DNA from: Phycisphaerales bacterium
Lineage (GTDB): Bacteria > Planctomycetota > Phycisphaerae > SM23-33
NCBI GenBank assembly: GCA_003153915.1
Contig: PMBX01000113.1
Location: 10,490-17,944 of the forward strand
Length of the DNA: 7,455 bases
Direction: 5' to 3'
Below the pieces are notes generated by a model. It was not told the origin of the DNA. It searched no databases and worked only from the letters and a program-made list of their open reading frames with translations. This document shows, one piece after another, positions 1-4,803 of this stretch. A program made the translations under genes and the position numbers. Within the stretch, counting starts at the first letter, position 1; each line of letters opens with the position of its first letter.

Positions 1-1208
1 TCCTGGGTGAAACCGCGAACGCGGGTCAAGCCATTCAACTCACCCGACTGCTCCATGCGGTAGACGGTCCCGAACTCCGCCAGGCGTACGGGCAGGTCGC
101 GATAACTGTGAGGCTGGGCCTTGTATATTTGTATGTGGTGGGGGCAGTTCATGGGCTTCAGGAGGTATCCGCCCTCCTGCTCACCCATGTCGATTGGAGG
201 GTATTGGGAATCCTTGTAGTAGGGGTAATGCCCGCTGGTGCGGTATAGGTCGAGCTTGCCGATGTGTGGCGTGATGACGATCTGGTAACCACGGCGGAGC
301 AATTCACCCTGGAGCCAGGATTGAAGCTGCATGCGAATCGTCGTGCCCTTTGGCATCCACAGGGGCAGGCCAGGACCAACGCTGTCGCTGATGAGAAACA
401 GGCCCAACTGTTTTCCGATGACGCGGTGATCGCGCTTGCGAGCCTCCTCGATGCGGTGGAGGTGTTCTTGTAGTTGTGCGGGCTTGAAGAAGGCCACGCC
501 GTATATGCGGGTAAGCATCTTGTTGGCCTCGCTGCCGCGCCAGTATGCCCCGGCTGTGGTCAGCAGCTTGAAGGCCGTCAGTTTCCCGGTGCGTGGCAGG
601 TGCGGCCCGCGACATAAGTCCACGAAATCCCCCTGCTGGTAGAGGCTGGCGCGGAAATCGCCCGCTGGCCCGCCGCGGCGGGTGTGTTCCTCCATCAGCC
701 CTTGGATCATCTCTGTCTTGTAGGTGACTTGCCCTGCCGACTTCATCGTCGCCAGGGCCTCTTTACCATCGACCTCACGGCGGACGACGGACAGGTCTTG
801 GGAGACGATCCTGGCCATCTCGGCCTCGATGCGTTCCAGGTCCTCCTGTCCGATGGGCTTGGGCAGGTCGAAGTCGTAGTAGAAACCGTACTGAAAATCC
901 TCCATCAGCGCCGGCCCGATGGCGTATTCCACCCCCGGCCCGTAGAGTCGCACCACGGCCGCTGCCAGCACGTGTGCAGCCGAATGGCGAAGGATTTCCA
1001 GCCCTGCGCGGTCGCGGTCGGTGATGATTTTGAGTTGATGGGTTCCGCCATCCATGGTGGCGCCCAGGTCGCGGAGCTTGCCGTCGATTTCGGCCCCGAC
1101 AGCCGCCTCGGCCAGGCGAGGGGAAATGTCGCCGGCCACTTCCATCGCGGTGACGGATCTATCGTACTGGCGGCTGCTGCCGTCGGGCAGGGAAACGGTG
1201 GTGGTCAT
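1..1208 (-). CDS. thrS: threonyl-tRNA synthetase, N-terminal two thirds (runs off left edge)
   Basis: Cytoplasmic class II aminoacyl-tRNA synthetase that charges tRNA-Thr with threonine. The frame is open from the ATG at 1208 to base 1, giving 402 codons of a family usually near 640 residues; the C-terminal part of the catalytic core (motif 3) and the anticodon-binding domain lie outside the window. Visible in order: N-terminal TGS-like domain (about 1-62, 'VSLPDGSSRQYD'); the editing domain with its HxxxH (H75, H79) and CxxxH (C199, H203) metal/editing motifs; 'AYWRGSEANKMLTRIYGVAF' (221-240); the catalytic core with 'MNCPHH' (zinc-ligand Cys355); and motif 2 'TVYRMEQSGELNGLTRVRGF' (381-400). 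The start at 1208 fits the family N-terminus and has GGAGAG 9 bases upstream. An in-frame ATG at 1235, preceded by AAGGGG at 5 bases, would add nine residues and cannot be excluded. A leader with attenuator features precedes the gene. Confidence 0.97.
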   Translation of the reverse strand, partial: MTTTVSLPDGSSRQYDRSVTAMEVAGDISPRLAEAAVGAEIDGKLRDLGATMDGGTHQLKIITDRDRAGLEILRHSAAHVLAAAVVRLYGPGVEYAIGPALMEDFQYGFYYDFDLPKPIGQEDLERIEAEMARIVSQDLSVVRREVDGKEALATMKSAGQVTYKTEMIQGLMEEHTRRGGPAGDFRASLYQQGDFVDLCRGPHLPRTGKLTAFKLLTTAGAYWRGSEANKMLTRIYGVAFFKPAQLQEHLHRIEEARKRDHRVIGKQLGLFLISDSVGPGLPLWMPKGTTIRMQLQSWLQGELLRRGYQIVITPHIGKLDLYRTSGHYPYYKDSQYPPIDMGEQEGGYLLKPMNCPHHIQIYKAQPHSYRDLPVRLAEFGTVYRMEQSGELNGLTRVRGFTQ

Positions 1209-1256
1209 AATATGCTGCTCTCCGGCTGGTTCCATACCCTCCCCTTGGGTCGCCGC

Positions 1257-1294
1257 AAAACGAAAAAAGCCGATACGCGAAGGTCCGTAACGGC
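1257..1294 (-). terminator. intrinsic terminator in the thrS leader (attenuator)
   Basis: On the minus strand the arms GCCGTTACG (1294-1286) and CGTATCGGC (1277-1269) form a 9-position stem with one T-T mismatch around an 8-base loop. It is followed directly by TTTTTT (1268-1263), CG and TTTT (1260-1257). This is a textbook Rho-independent terminator. It sits about 50 bases before the thrS ATG and about 40 after the leader-peptide stop, so it points at thrS itself rather than ending the upstream gene, which stops at 1486 before a separate promoter. Confidence 0.85.
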
Positions 1295-1338
1295 CCGCGG
1301 CGCGCCCCAACGGATGGGTCCGGGGCGAGCCATTTACA
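1286..1338 (-). promoter_or_regulatory. candidate antiterminator pairing of the thrS attenuator
   Basis: Minus-strand RNA UGUAAAUGGCUCGC (1338-1325) can pair with GCGGGCCGUUACG (1298-1286). The pairs are UGUAA with UUACG (one U-G) and GGCUCGC with GCGGGCC (one U-G), separated by a 2x1 internal loop or by a single bulged A. The 3' arm includes the whole 5' arm of the terminator hairpin, so the two structures exclude each other. The 5' arm overlaps the leader stop codon, so a ribosome finishing the leader would mask it and allow termination, while one held at the earlier Thr codons would leave GGCUCGC exposed. Inferred by hand from base pairing only. Confidence 0.55.
1300..1330 (-). promoter_or_regulatory. 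competing GC-rich stem-loop in the thrS leader
   Basis: Minus-strand GCUCGCCCC (1330-1322) pairs with GGGGCGCGC (1308-1300) with one mismatch. The 13-base loop holds a small inner GGA/UCC pairing. It shares bases 1325-1330 with the antiterminator but is compatible with the terminator, as expected of a protector hairpin. It would form first during transcription, so how a stalled ribosome would shift the balance away from it is not clear from sequence alone. Confidence 0.5.
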
Positions 1339-1387
1339 AGGTCGTCGTAGAGATCGTGATCGGCATAATCGGCGTTCCGGCTTTCAA
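1334..1387 (-). CDS. putative threonine-rich leader peptide of thrS
   Basis: Short ORF in the thrS leader. Read from the TTG at 1387 it encodes MKAGTPIMPITISTTTL (17 residues, TTG read as Met), with AAAGGG (1399-1394) 6 bases upstream. Read from the in-frame ATG at 1366 it encodes MPITISTTTL (10 residues) with only a weak GGAA upstream. Either way four threonine codons fall within the last seven codons (ACG, then ACG ACG ACC), with Ile codons between, much like the E. coli thr operon leader. It stops at UAA (1336-1334), just where the antiterminator pairing begins and about 40 bases before the terminator hairpin. The proposed job is to report charged tRNA-Thr supply by ribosome stalling. A small hairpin (GGCUU 1395-1391 with AAGCC 1383-1379) could hide the TTG start, so which start is used is uncertain. 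Confidence 0.68.
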   Translation of the reverse strand: MKAGTPIMPITISTTTL

Positions 1388-1409
1388 ATCAAGCCCTTTG
1401 ATATGTTTT

Positions 1410-1437
1410 AGGCTACCACGTCCCAGCCTATTGTCAA
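1410..1437 (-). promoter_or_regulatory. putative sigma70-type promoter of thrS
   Basis: On the minus strand a perfect TTGACA (1437-1432) is followed after 16 bases by TAGCCT (1415-1410), which keeps the key T, A and final T of the -10 box. Transcription would start near 1403, just before the leader-peptide ribosome binding site. An inverted repeat TAGGCT (1430-1425) / AGCCTA (1414-1409) lies over the spacer and -10 and could be an operator or chance. Confidence 0.55.
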
Positions 1438-1463
1438 TCGTCATTTATCCGCCGGAACCTCCC

Positions 1464-1478
1464 CGCGCCATTGGCGCG
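1464..1478 (-). other. GC hairpin just after the UVR-motif gene
   Basis: CGCGCC / GGCGCG form a 6-bp stem with a 3-base loop, starting 8 bases beyond the stop codon of the gene at 1486-2265. No T-tract follows, so it is not a clear intrinsic terminator. It may protect the 3' end of the message or slow polymerase. Confidence 0.35.
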
Positions 1479-1485
1479 TCGAGGG

Positions 1486-2265
1486 TTAGGCCGGTTTGGA
1501 ATCCTTGGACCGCTTTTCTGCCACGGCCCGGCTGATCTGGTCGCGAAGGTCGGCGGCTTCCTCGTAGCGTTCGTCCCGCACCGCCCTGGCCAGCGCCTGG
1601 CGGAGCTTGCGGATGGGGTCGGGCGGTATCTCGGATTCGATGTCCTTGGCCATCGCCTGGAGGATGGCAATCTCGGCTGACCCGTCGGACATGCCTTCCC
1701 GCCCGTAACTGCGCAGGGCCTGTATCTCACGGATGCCCCTGCGCAGGATCGCCATCGCCGCGCGTGAGTCCTTATCGCGCATCGCCTGGCGGCTCATTGC
1801 GCGGGCGCGCATCATCAGGACATAAGGGCGGTACTGCTCCAGGACATACTTGTCGGCGGGGTGCTTGGCGTACCGAAGGCAGAAATCCATCATCCGCAGG
1901 TTGCGCCGCGTGTCGCCCTCGACGCCCTCGAAATCCTCCAGGACGTATTCGGCCAGGTAACGATGGTAAAACATCACGCCCTCGACGCGCAGCAGTTCGC
2001 AGGCCTGATCGTCCAGTTCGAAACCCTCGTCCCCACCGTGTTGCACACGGTGCTGTTCCAGGAGGTGCTCGTGGTAGTCCAACAGGCTGTCGAAACCATG
2101 TGGACGTACCCCGTCAGGCCGGCCCGTCACTTCCATCTGGAGCAGGCCCAGGTCCAGGCGGAACTGTATCTTGTCCTTGCCGTCGTTGCCGCGAATCCTC
2201 CGGGCTGTCACCTGCCCGGGTTCATACGGCCAATCGTCCAGGATGTCTCGAATGTCCATCCTCAT
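1486..2265 (-). CDS. UvrB/UvrC-motif protein of planctomycete type, function unknown
   Basis: A 259-residue soluble protein without signal peptide or membrane segment. The N-terminal block (residues 11-52: 'DWPYEPGQV', 'NDGKDKIQFRLDLGLLQMEV', 'TGRPDG') matches, from memory, a family known to me mainly from Planctomycetota. The middle (about 60-190) looks helical and rich in aromatic and charged residues ('MFYHRYLAEYVLEDFEGV', 'LEQYRPYVLMMRARAM'). The C-terminus (about 218-250) is a UVR motif with 'YEEAADLRDQI', the short helical hairpin by which UvrB contacts UvrC and which also occurs in ClpC and McsA, so a protein-protein contact role is likely. Nothing links it specifically to nucleotide excision repair. 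The start at 2265 is the first ATG; the second, at 2259, gives MDIRDILDDWPYEPG and is equally possible because neither has a well-placed Shine-Dalgarno. It lies downstream of tRNA-Arg on the same strand and may share its transcript. Confidence 0.85.
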   Translation of the reverse strand: MRMDIRDILDDWPYEPGQVTARRIRGNDGKDKIQFRLDLGLLQMEVTGRPDGVRPHGFDSLLDYHEHLLEQHRVQHGGDEGFELDDQACELLRVEGVMFYHRYLAEYVLEDFEGVEGDTRRNLRMMDFCLRYAKHPADKYVLEQYRPYVLMMRARAMSRQAMRDKDSRAAMAILRRGIREIQALRSYGREGMSDGSAEIAILQAMAKDIESEIPPDPIRKLRQALARAVRDERYEEAADLRDQISRAVAEKRSKDSKPA

Positions 2266-2270
2266 GTATG

Positions 2271-2305
2271 ACTACCGCCTCATACCATTGTAGCGGTCCG
2301 GTAGT
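2271..2305 (-). repeat. inverted repeat just upstream of the UVR-motif gene
   Basis: A perfect 7-bp inverted repeat, ACTACCG (2271-2277) and CGGTAGT (2299-2305), is separated by 21 bases and ends five bases before the ATG at 2265. In RNA the stem would include the region where a ribosome binding site should lie, so it could dampen translation. No further support was found. Confidence 0.35.
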
Positions 2306-2324
2306 GGGAAGGAGCCGACTTCCC
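2306..2324 (-). repeat. hairpin between tRNA-Arg and the UVR-motif gene
   Basis: GGGAAG (2306-2311) and CTTCCC (2319-2324) flank a 7-base loop; a G-T and a G-C pair can extend the stem. It abuts the inverted repeat at 2271-2305. No T-run follows on the minus strand, so a terminator call is not justified. It may act in processing of the tRNA 3' trailer. Confidence 0.3.
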
Positions 2325-2378
2325 GCGCCAAGATACCGCCTCCACCCCGGCAAACGTATCCTCGGTCAAAACCTCGAC

Positions 2379-2451
2379 TATCCCCGACAGGACTCGAACC
2401 TGTAGCCTCTTGCTCCGGAGGCAAGCGCTCTATCCATTGAGCTACGGGGAC
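2379..2451 (-). tRNA. tRNA-Arg, anticodon CCG
   Basis: A 73-base cloverleaf on the minus strand: acceptor GTCCCCG / CGGGGAT (the first pair is G-U), D arm GCTC...GAGC with an 8-base loop AATGGATA containing the G18-G19-A20 stretch (A20 is a known arginine identity base), anticodon arm CTTGC-CTCCGGA-GCAAG with anticodon CCG, 5-base variable loop, T arm ACAGG-TTCGAGT-CCTGT and discriminator A. It reads CGG arginine codons. The 3' CCA is not encoded (the next bases are GTC), so it must be added after transcription. Confidence 0.96.
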
Positions 2452-2473
2452 GCGCATCCGGGTGCTACCTGGA

Positions 2474-2502
2474 ATTGTGACTTCCGCAGGCGAGGAAGTC
2501 AA
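2474..2502 (-). promoter_or_regulatory. putative promoter of tRNA-Arg with overlapping palindrome
   Basis: Minus-strand TTGACT (2502-2497) and CACAAT (2479-2474) are separated by 17 bases and end 22 bases before the tRNA 5' end. The 8-bp inverted repeat TGACTTCC (2478-2485) / GGAAGTCA (2494-2501) fills the space between the boxes and overlaps both. It could be a repressor operator, or may be coincidental. Confidence 0.5.
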
Positions 2503-2681
2503 TCCGAACGGTCTTCCAGTGTCTTTCAATTCTTGTCGCACAAGACCAACGAGAACATGTAAGGCCTCAAAGAAAGACATTATGGAACTTTGTTGTTCTT
2601 CGTGAACTTCGAGACCTTGGTTAGCTTTGTGAGAATTCCCAATCCGCCAACGGAAAGAACCTTGGATCACCGTCAGTTCCC
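2503..2681. other. AT-richer intergenic stretch without a recognisable gene
   Basis: This part of the divergent spacer is clearly less GC-rich than the genes beside it. It contains a small hairpin TCTTGT-CGC-ACAAGA (2531-2545), a TCCG-CCAA-CGGA hairpin (2643-2654) and short direct repeats, but no convincing ORF, RNA family or terminator. The long minus-strand reading frame across it runs through the tRNA and is rejected as a gene. Confidence 0.5.
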
Positions 2682-2710
2682 TTGCGAACGGATGCTCCCC
2701 AGCGTATCAT
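2682..2710 (+). promoter_or_regulatory. putative sigma70-type promoter of the pgk operon
   Basis: TTGCGA (2682-2687; 4 of 6 matches to the -35 consensus) and TATCAT (2705-2710; 5 of 6 matches to -10) are separated by exactly 17 bases. Transcription would begin near 2717 and give a leader of about 50 bases ahead of pgk. Confidence 0.5.
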
Positions 2711-2724
2711 TCCGCCAAAGGTTG

Positions 2725-2744
2725 CGGGCCGCCGGAGCGGCCTG
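2725..2744 (+). promoter_or_regulatory. stem-loop in the pgk 5' leader
   Basis: GGCCGC (2727-2732) and GCGGCC (2737-2742) form a perfect 6-bp stem with loop CGGA. It extends by a G-U and a C-G pair to 2725/2744. It sits between the inferred transcription start and the AAGGA ribosome binding site (2756-2760), which it leaves free. It probably stabilises the message end; no terminator T-tract follows. Confidence 0.4.
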
Positions 2745-2768
2745 GAATAGCGGATAAGGACACAACTC

Positions 2769-4022
2769 ATGGCCACGAAAACGATTGCGGACATCAACGT
2801 AGCGGGCAAGACAGTGCTGATGCGGGTGGATTTCAACGTCCCCATCAAGGGCGGGAAGGTCACCAATGACCGCCGGATCGTCCAAGCCCTGCCCTCCATC
2901 CAGGCCGTGCTGAAGGCCGGGGCCAAACTGGTCCTGATGAGCCACCTGGGAAGGCCCGAGGGCAAGGGCTTCGAGGAGGCATACAGCATCAAGCCCGCCG
3001 CCGACCGCCTGAGCGAACTGCTCAAAAAACCCGTCAAAATCGCCTCGCGCGACGTGGTCGGTCCGGAAACCGAAAAGCTGGTGGCCGCCGCCAAGCCCGG
3101 CGAGGTGGTAATACTGGAAAATCTCCGCTTCCACCCCGGCGAGACCATGCCCGACAACGCCAAAAAAAACCCCGACGGTAAACTCACCGCAGCCCAGCAG
3201 AAGATCCACGACGATTTCGTTGCCGCCCTGGCGCGGCTGGGCGAGGTGTACGTCAACGACGCCTTTGGCACCTGCCACCGCAAGCACGCCAGCATGTACG
3301 GCGTGGCCAAGGCCATCCAGGCCAAGGGCGGACCGGCTGTGGCGGGCTTCCTGGTCGAAAAGGAGATCAAATACCTCCACGAGGCCGTCGCCCAGCCCAA
3401 GCGCCCCTTCGTCGCCATCCTGGGAGGCGCCAAGGTCAGCGACAAAATCAAACTGATCTCCAACCTGCTGGACAAAGTGGACCGCATCCTCATCGGCGGG
3501 GCCATGGCCTACACCCTGTTGAAGGCCAAGGGCGTCGAGGTCGGCAAGAGCCTCGTCGAGGCCGACCAGGTGGAGGTGATGAAGGTCCTGCTGGCCAAGG
3601 CCGGCGAAAAGATCCTCCTGCCCACCGATCATGTGGCCACCGACAACTTCGAGTCCGGAAAGCCCGTTGCGGTCTCGACCGTCAATATCCCCGACAATCT
3701 GCTGGGCATGGACATCGGTCCGGCGACGGTAAGGGCCTTCGGAGAGGTGATCGCATCCGCCAAGACCATCGTGTGGAACGGCCCGATGGGCGTTTTTGAA
3801 CGTCCCGAATACGCCGCCGGTACCCAGGCCGTCGCCCAGGCGGTCGCCAAGGCCACCCGCTCAGGCGCCGTCAGCGTCATCGGCGGTGGCGATTCGGCCG
3901 CTGCCGTCGAAGAGATGGGCCTGGACCAACAGATGACCCACATCTCTACCGGCGGCGGAGCGAGCCTGGAATACCTCGAAGGCCGCCCGATGCCCCCACT
4001 GGAAGTGCTGGACAAAAAATAA
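2769..4022 (+). CDS. pgk: phosphoglycerate kinase
   Basis: Cytoplasmic glycolytic enzyme that transfers phosphate between 1,3-bisphosphoglycerate and ADP to yield 3-phosphoglycerate and ATP; reversible in gluconeogenesis. The 417 residues carry the family motifs in order: substrate-binding 'RVDFNVP' (19-25), 'SHLGRP' (58-63), 'ENLRFHPGE' (117-125), 'VNDAFGTCHRKH' (162-173), hinge/nucleotide side 'GGAKVSDK' (219-226), 'NGPMGVFE' (337-344), 'GGGDS' (372-376) and the C-terminal 'STGGGASLEYLEG' (393-405). It is longer than the usual 385-400 residues because of about 20 extra residues between 'FHPGE' and 'VNDAFGT' (roughly 126-147, rich in Asn, Lys and Asp). The ATG at 2769 has AAGGA 8 bases upstream. 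First gene of the plus-strand group; rpe follows after 13 bases. Confidence 0.98.
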   Translation: MATKTIADINVAGKTVLMRVDFNVPIKGGKVTNDRRIVQALPSIQAVLKAGAKLVLMSHLGRPEGKGFEEAYSIKPAADRLSELLKKPVKIASRDVVGPETEKLVAAAKPGEVVILENLRFHPGETMPDNAKKNPDGKLTAAQQKIHDDFVAALARLGEVYVNDAFGTCHRKHASMYGVAKAIQAKGGPAVAGFLVEKEIKYLHEAVAQPKRPFVAILGGAKVSDKIKLISNLLDKVDRILIGGAMAYTLLKAKGVEVGKSLVEADQVEVMKVLLAKAGEKILLPTDHVATDNFESGKPVAVSTVNIPDNLLGMDIGPATVRAFGEVIASAKTIVWNGPMGVFERPEYAAGTQAVAQAVAKATRSGAVSVIGGGDSAAAVEEMGLDQQMTHISTGGGASLEYLEGRPMPPLEVLDKK

Positions 4023-4035
4023 CCGCCAAGGGCTG

Positions 4036-4749
4036 ATGAACGTCAAACGAGGAAATCCCTGGAACCAGCTTCCTGCCGGGGTGCTGATAGCCCCCTCGCT
4101 GCTGGCCTGCAATTTCGCGCGGGCGGGGACGGACATCGACGGGGTGCTGGCCGCCGGCGCCGATGTCCTCCACGTTGACATCATGGACGGGCATTTCGTG
4201 CCCAACCTGTCCATGGGGCCGGGTTTCGCCAAGTCTATTCGCAAATATACCTCCGCCCCCCTGGACGTCCACCTTATGGTTTCGGACCCGGCGTACTACG
4301 CCGAGCGTTTCGCCGACGCCGGAGCCGACAGCATCACCTTTCACATAGAGGCCGCCTCCGAACCGATGAAACTCGTCGAACGACTCCGCAAACTCGGCCT
4401 GGGAGTGGGAGTGACGCTCAAACCGGCAACGGGCCATGAGACGCTGCGGCTGATCGTCCCTGCCGTGGACATGGTGCTTATTATGACCGTCGAGCCTGGT
4501 TACGGCGGCCAGGCGTTCATGAAGGATATGCTTGAGAAGATCCGCTCCGTGCGCGGTATGCTGAAGCCCAGGCAGCGACTGGAGGTTGATGGTGGCATCA
4601 ATCCCCAGACGGCGGGCTGGTGTGTACAAGCCGGGGCCGATGTTCTGGTGGCCGGAGAAAATATCTTCGGCGCCCCCGACCCGGCCAAGGCGGTGGCGGC
4701 GCTGCGGTCGGCCGGGAAATCCCAGGATCGTGGCGCTAAAGCTAGGTGA
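4036..4749 (+). CDS. rpe: ribulose-phosphate 3-epimerase
   Basis: TIM-barrel metalloenzyme that interconverts D-ribulose 5-phosphate and D-xylulose 5-phosphate in the pentose phosphate pathway (and in the Calvin cycle where present). Diagnostic features: 'IAPSLLACNF' (18-27), 'HVDIMDGHFVPN' (46-57, with metal ligands His46 and Asp48), 'DVHLMV' (77-82, His79), the phosphate-loop region 'VEPGYGGQ' (152-159) and 'EVDGGI' (183-188, catalytic/metal Asp185). The final phosphate-binding segment reads 'VAGENIFG' where 'VAGSxxF' is more usual. The 237 residues include about 15 extra at the N-terminus compared with the 220-225 common in the family. The ATG at 4036 has AAGG only 4 bases upstream; an in-frame GTG at 4081 would match the usual start but lacks a ribosome binding site. 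Confidence 0.96.
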   Translation: MNVKRGNPWNQLPAGVLIAPSLLACNFARAGTDIDGVLAAGADVLHVDIMDGHFVPNLSMGPGFAKSIRKYTSAPLDVHLMVSDPAYYAERFADAGADSITFHIEAASEPMKLVERLRKLGLGVGVTLKPATGHETLRLIVPAVDMVLIMTVEPGYGGQAFMKDMLEKIRSVRGMLKPRQRLEVDGGINPQTAGWCVQAGADVLVAGENIFGAPDPAKAVAALRSAGKSQDRGAKAR

Positions 4750-4756
4750 TTGGGAC

Positions 4757-4798
4757 ATGACTCGCGCCACCGGCGAAGCGAAACTCAAAACCGGATGA
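4757..4798 (+). CDS. possible 13-codon ORF coupled to accD
   Basis: MTRATGEAKLKTG starts at an ATG with AGGTGA (4744-4749) 7 bases upstream, a better ribosome binding site than accD has. Its TGA stop (4796-4798) overlaps the first possible accD ATG (4795-4797) as ATGA. The arrangement would allow translational coupling of accD to this small frame. No homology is recognised and it may be chance. Confidence 0.25.
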   Translation: MTRATGEAKLKTG

Positions 4799-4803
4799 CT
4801 TCT

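Noticed and set aside
1227..1243. AGGGTATGGAACC before thrS resembles the T-box core sequence
   Set aside because: It lies after the terminator rather than in an antiterminator, the match is interrupted, and no stem I/specifier loop is present. The Thr-rich leader explains the terminator better.
1410..1430. TAGGCT / AGCCTA inverted repeat in the thrS promoter as an operator
   Set aside because: A 6-bp repeat with a 10-base spacer is common by chance; recorded with the promoter but not claimed as a separate site.
684..1535. 283-codon plus-strand frame
   Set aside because: Antisense to thrS and its leader; the opposite strand carries an unmistakable ThrRS and terminator. High-GC codon bias opens antisense frames.
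2531..2545. TCTTGT-CGC-ACAAGA hairpin as a small RNA or terminator
   Set aside because: Only six weak base pairs, no T-tract and no promoter arranged to make an RNA ending there.
2272..2670. 132-codon minus-strand reading frame across the divergent spacer
   Set aside because: It reads through the tRNA-Arg gene; the segment VAQWIERLPPEQEATGSSP is a familiar false translation of a tRNA.
2673..3632. 319-codon minus-strand frame opposite pgk (also the 294-codon frame at 2621-3505)
   Set aside because: Covers the strongly conserved pgk on the other strand and shows no recognisable protein features.
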